DNA of 41,315 nucleotides from Bradyrhizobium sp. 21 (GTDB lineage: Bacteria; Pseudomonadota; Alphaproteobacteria; Rhizobiales; Xanthobacteraceae), in the NCBI RefSeq assembly GCF_023073335.1, contig NZ_JADPJG010000006.1, forward strand, positions 198,402 through 239,716. Reading direction: 5' to 3'. Below, one piece after another: positions 39,218 through 41,315 of this stretch. Position 1 is the first letter of the stretch; the number at the start of each line of letters is the position of its first letter. The notes under the pieces are model-generated. The model did no database searches. It was not told the origin of the DNA and saw nothing but the letters and a program-made list of their open reading frames with translations. Made by a program: the position numbers and the translations under genes.

Positions 39218-40759
39218 ATGAGAACCATGCAATTGGTGGCTGCGGCCATTCTGTTCGTTGTGTGCTTCGTTCTCCTTCAAAGTTCACCGACCTGTGCCGA
39301 AACGCGAATCGCGTTGGTCATCGGCAACGGCGCATATCAGAACGTTTCACGCCTACCCAACCCGGCAAACGATGCCAAGGCGGTCGCCGCCGCGCTCCGG
39401 CGATCAGGATTCGACACGATCATAGCAACCGATCTCGACAAGCAAGGCATGGAAGACGCGACTATCCGGTTCGCCCGCGCTGCGCGGGAAGCCGACATCG
39501 CACTCTTCTATTACAGTGGGCACGCGCTTCAATTCAACGGTGTGAACTATCTGGCGCCGACCGACGCGAAATTGGCGGACGAGTCTGACCTGCGCCGGAT
39601 GACTCGCGTGGACGAGATTGTTTCCGATCTCCAACAGGCAAAGTCCCTTCGTATCCTGGTCCTCGATTCCTGCCGGGACAATCCGCTTGCCGAGCAACTG
39701 CGTCGCTCGATCGGCACTACGCGCTCACTGCCAATCGGGCGCGGGCTAGCCAAGATCGACACGCCGCAGGGAATGATCATGGCCTATGCAACGCAGGCCG
39801 GGCGTACAGCCGAGGACGGTGACGGAAACAACAGCCCCTACACGAGCGCATTCCTCAAGCATATTGAAGAGCAAAACGAGATCGGCACGATTTTCCGCGA
39901 GGTCAGCGAGGATGTCTATGAAGCCACCAAGCACGCCCAGCTTCCGGAGCTTTCGCTTTCGATTATCGGCCGGTTCTATTTGCGGGGAATGAAAGCGGAG
40001 CCGGCGACCGCGACAGATCCGAAGACGGCGGCGCCAATAAAGACAACCAGTTCAGACTTCGATGCAGCGGTTGGCGTCGATACGGTGGCGGGATGGGAAG
40101 CATTCCTCAAGCAGCATTCTGAAGGGTTCTATGCAGACTTGGCGCGCGAGCGCAAAGCCAACCTCGAGAAGAGGACAAAAGTCGGCGACCAAGGCAAAGA
40201 ACTCGCATCGGTCCTGCCGACGGAGAAATCTGAACAAACCCCTTCGGCGGTCGACGTGCCCAAGGTTTTGCAGGTCGAACTTCGGCGCGTGGGCTGCAAT
40301 ACGGGGAGTGTCGACGGGAATTGGAGCGCTGCGTCACGGATGGCGATGGAGCTTTTCAACAAGCACGCTGGTATGCACCTGGACGTCAAAGTCGCGAGCA
40401 CCGACGCATTGGACGTCGTGAAGAGCAAGGTCGGACGAGTATGTCCGCTCCTCTGCGAACGCGGCTTTGTCGCCTCCGGCGATAGATGCCTGGAAATATC
40501 GTGTGACGCCGGATCGTTCGTGAACGACAGGAACGAATGCGAAAAAAGACGCGAGAAGCCGTCGCGGCAGCAACAGGATGTCAAACCTAGGCCATCGGCT
40601 CCCCCGAAGAATTCAGTTGCGCAAACACCGCCCCGTGAAGCTGGTTCCGGCAGTCCCGGTCAATGCAATGTTTACGGACAATGCATCGACATCTGTCACA
40701 GCCGCGGCGGAACCGGTAACGGATGCTCGAAATATTGCTCGCGATATACGCGATGCTGA
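39218..40759 (+). CDS. Secreted caspase-like (peptidase C14) protein with C-terminal Cys-rich modules
   Basis: From ATG 39218 the protein has 513 residues. The frame also opens at 39119, but MRTMQLVAAAILFVVCFVLL followed by QSSPTCA is a classic signal peptide. The caspase domain (about 28-255) begins ETRIALVIGNGAYQNVSRLP, has the catalytic His102 in ALFYYSGHALQFNGVNYL and Cys152 in ILVLDSCRDNP, and ends near DVYEATKHAQLPELSLS. Next come a linker, a peptidoglycan-binding-like segment (KVLQVELRRVGCNTGSVDGN) and Cys-rich parts up to YCSRYTRC. It should act as a periplasmic or exported cysteine protease, perhaps of arginine/lysine specificity like metacaspases. Its target is not known. The gene stands alone. 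Confidence 0.88.
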   Translation: MRTMQLVAAAILFVVCFVLLQSSPTCAETRIALVIGNGAYQNVSRLPNPANDAKAVAAALRRSGFDTIIATDLDKQGMEDATIRFARAAREADIALFYYSGHALQFNGVNYLAPTDAKLADESDLRRMTRVDEIVSDLQQAKSLRILVLDSCRDNPLAEQLRRSIGTTRSLPIGRGLAKIDTPQGMIMAYATQAGRTAEDGDGNNSPYTSAFLKHIEEQNEIGTIFREVSEDVYEATKHAQLPELSLSIIGRFYLRGMKAEPATATDPKTAAPIKTTSSDFDAAVGVDTVAGWEAFLKQHSEGFYADLARERKANLEKRTKVGDQGKELASVLPTEKSEQTPSAVDVPKVLQVELRRVGCNTGSVDGNWSAASRMAMELFNKHAGMHLDVKVASTDALDVVKSKVGRVCPLLCERGFVASGDRCLEISCDAGSFVNDRNECEKRREKPSRQQQDVKPRPSAPPKNSVAQTPPREAGSGSPGQCNVYGQCIDICHSRGGTGNGCSKYCSRYTRC

Positions 40760-41019
40760 ATCGCCAGCGGTTTCCAGGCATGGAGACCGTGCTGATGGCG
40801 CCACGATGACACCATACCCCTGTTTTGCCCGACACGTCAAATCGCTTCGGAAAAACGGAATCCAATCAATGACATCGCTACTGTGCATGGGGTTGTTTTC
40901 GGCATTCTAGTTTGCCGACCACCGAAGCAGCCACCGCAACCAACCGCCGCGCATGCGTCACCGGCAGCAGCTGGCTCCACGCCGCCGCACAATCGACCCG
41001 ACAGATGCTTTGAGAAAAA
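40760..41019. other. Gap between caspase-like gene and tRNA
   Basis: Open frames on both strands here lack start signals and domain content. I see no repeat or RNA other than the tRNA that follows. Confidence 0.5.
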
Positions 41020-41097
41020 TGGTCGGAGCGAGAGGATTTGAACCTCCGACCCCTAGTCTCCCAGACTAGTGCGCTAACCGGGCTGCGCCACGCTCCG
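41020..41097 (-). tRNA. tRNA-Pro, anticodon GGG
   Basis: Read on the minus strand the acceptor arm is CGGAGCG pairing with CGCTCCG, followed by A and an encoded CCA. The anticodon stem CTAGT/ACTAG carries the loop CTGGGAG, giving anticodon GGG at 34-36, which reads CCC and CCU. The T arm is GGAGG-TTCAAAT-CCTCT. The length is 78 nt with CCA. No integrase or duplicated 3' end is seen within the window, so I see no island using it as an attachment site. Confidence 0.96.
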
Positions 41098-41207
41098 AAC
41101 GTCGTTCCATTAGCTAGGATCGCCGCTTTGCGCAAGGCAAGGTCACACCATTTTGGTGTCGCCGTCCAAAGCCCCCGGAACTGCCGGCAAAGCCGAGGAA
41201 AAAGGCC

Positions 41208-41315
41208 CTACCCGTCCTTCAGCGCCTGGTCCAGCATGTCCCGGCACGCGACGAGGTCGGCGAGCACCCGTCCGAGCCGCTCCCGGTCCAGCGCGCTGGG
41301 GCCGGCGGGCGCGGC
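41208..41315 (-). CDS. C-terminal end of an unidentified gene
   Basis: A minus-strand frame enters at the right edge and ends with TAG at 41208-41210. The last residues read SALDRERLGRVLADLVACRD and MLDQALKDG, an amphipathic helix. 35 codons are visible, too few to name the family. Codon use (G/C at third positions) agrees with coding DNA in the window. It ends about 110 bases before the tRNA on the same strand. Confidence 0.55.
   Translation of the reverse strand, partial: AAPAGPSALDRERLGRVLADLVACRDMLDQALKDG

Noticed and set aside
41020..41097. tRNA-Pro as an attachment site for an integrated element
   Set aside because: No integrase gene and no repeat of the tRNA 3' end was seen within the window.
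40878..41135. 85-codon open frame across the tRNA
   Set aside because: It overlaps the tRNA gene on the same strand and lacks protein-like features.

Overview
The window looks like a chromosomal segment of a Bradyrhizobium-type alphaproteobacterium (Nitrobacteraceae). This rests on the GC-rich coding sequence, a porin of the Bradyrhizobium Omp2b type, a GcrA-family regulator, and several interspersed intergenic repeat families that I recognise from Bradyrhizobium and Rhodopseudomonas genomes. The genus call is inference from these hallmarks, not from a search.

Layout. 1-2.8 kb: a truncated secreted-protein gene, a small membrane-anchored protein, an 0.9 kb repeat-rich non-coding block, and a PuuD-like glutamine amidotransferase. 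3-7.3 kb: an AI-2E-type transporter, an ABM monooxygenase, a diguanylate cyclase with an intact inhibitory site, and the rplM-rpsI operon with its terminator. 7.5-12.9 kb: metabolic genes (hotdog thioesterase, ECHDC3-like crotonase, CoA-binding protein, O-acetylhomoserine sulfhydrylase), a secreted Tyr/Gly-rich protein, heme A synthase and a DUF2842 protein. 12.9-22.2 kb: a surface-polysaccharide locus with a metal-site-degenerate polysaccharide deacetylase homologue, a CelD/GNAT protein, a Wzz/ExoP-like protein with a degraded kinase domain, a GT4 glycosyltransferase, a polyprenyl-phosphate sugar-1-P transferase and a Wzy/ligase-like membrane protein. These could start the lipid-linked sugar (PT), extend it (GT4), polymerise it (Wzy-like) and control chain length or export (Wzz-like).

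22.2-28.2 kb: a MarR regulator divergent from a FAD monooxygenase with operator-like palindromes between them, then a minus-strand run of two tandem paralogous saccharopine-dehydrogenase-like reductases behind a DUF169 protein, and a YdcF-like protein. 28.3-32.2 kb: an acetamidase/formamidase, a 65-aa protein followed by a GcrA-family protein whose N-terminus is built by a 15-bp minisatellite, and a porin with a strong terminator. 32.5-39 kb: a second MarR regulator, an FrsA-like hydrolase without an obvious nucleophile, an SDR, a DapA-like aldolase, a 79-aa protein behind a textbook sigma-54 promoter, an HSL-type esterase and a divergent TetR regulator. 39.2 kb to the end: a secreted caspase-like protein, tRNA-Pro(GGG), and the 3' end of an unidentified gene.

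Themes worth following. (1) Several unrelated arrays with a 15-bp period occur at or in gene ends, two of them shaping protein termini. (2) Several enzymes have lost catalytic residues, two of them in the polysaccharide locus. (3) Many convergent gene junctions are filled by different interspersed palindromic repeats. (4) A perfect -24/-12 promoter drives a very small unknown gene. I did not find a phage, an insertion sequence, a CRISPR array or a recognisable defence island.
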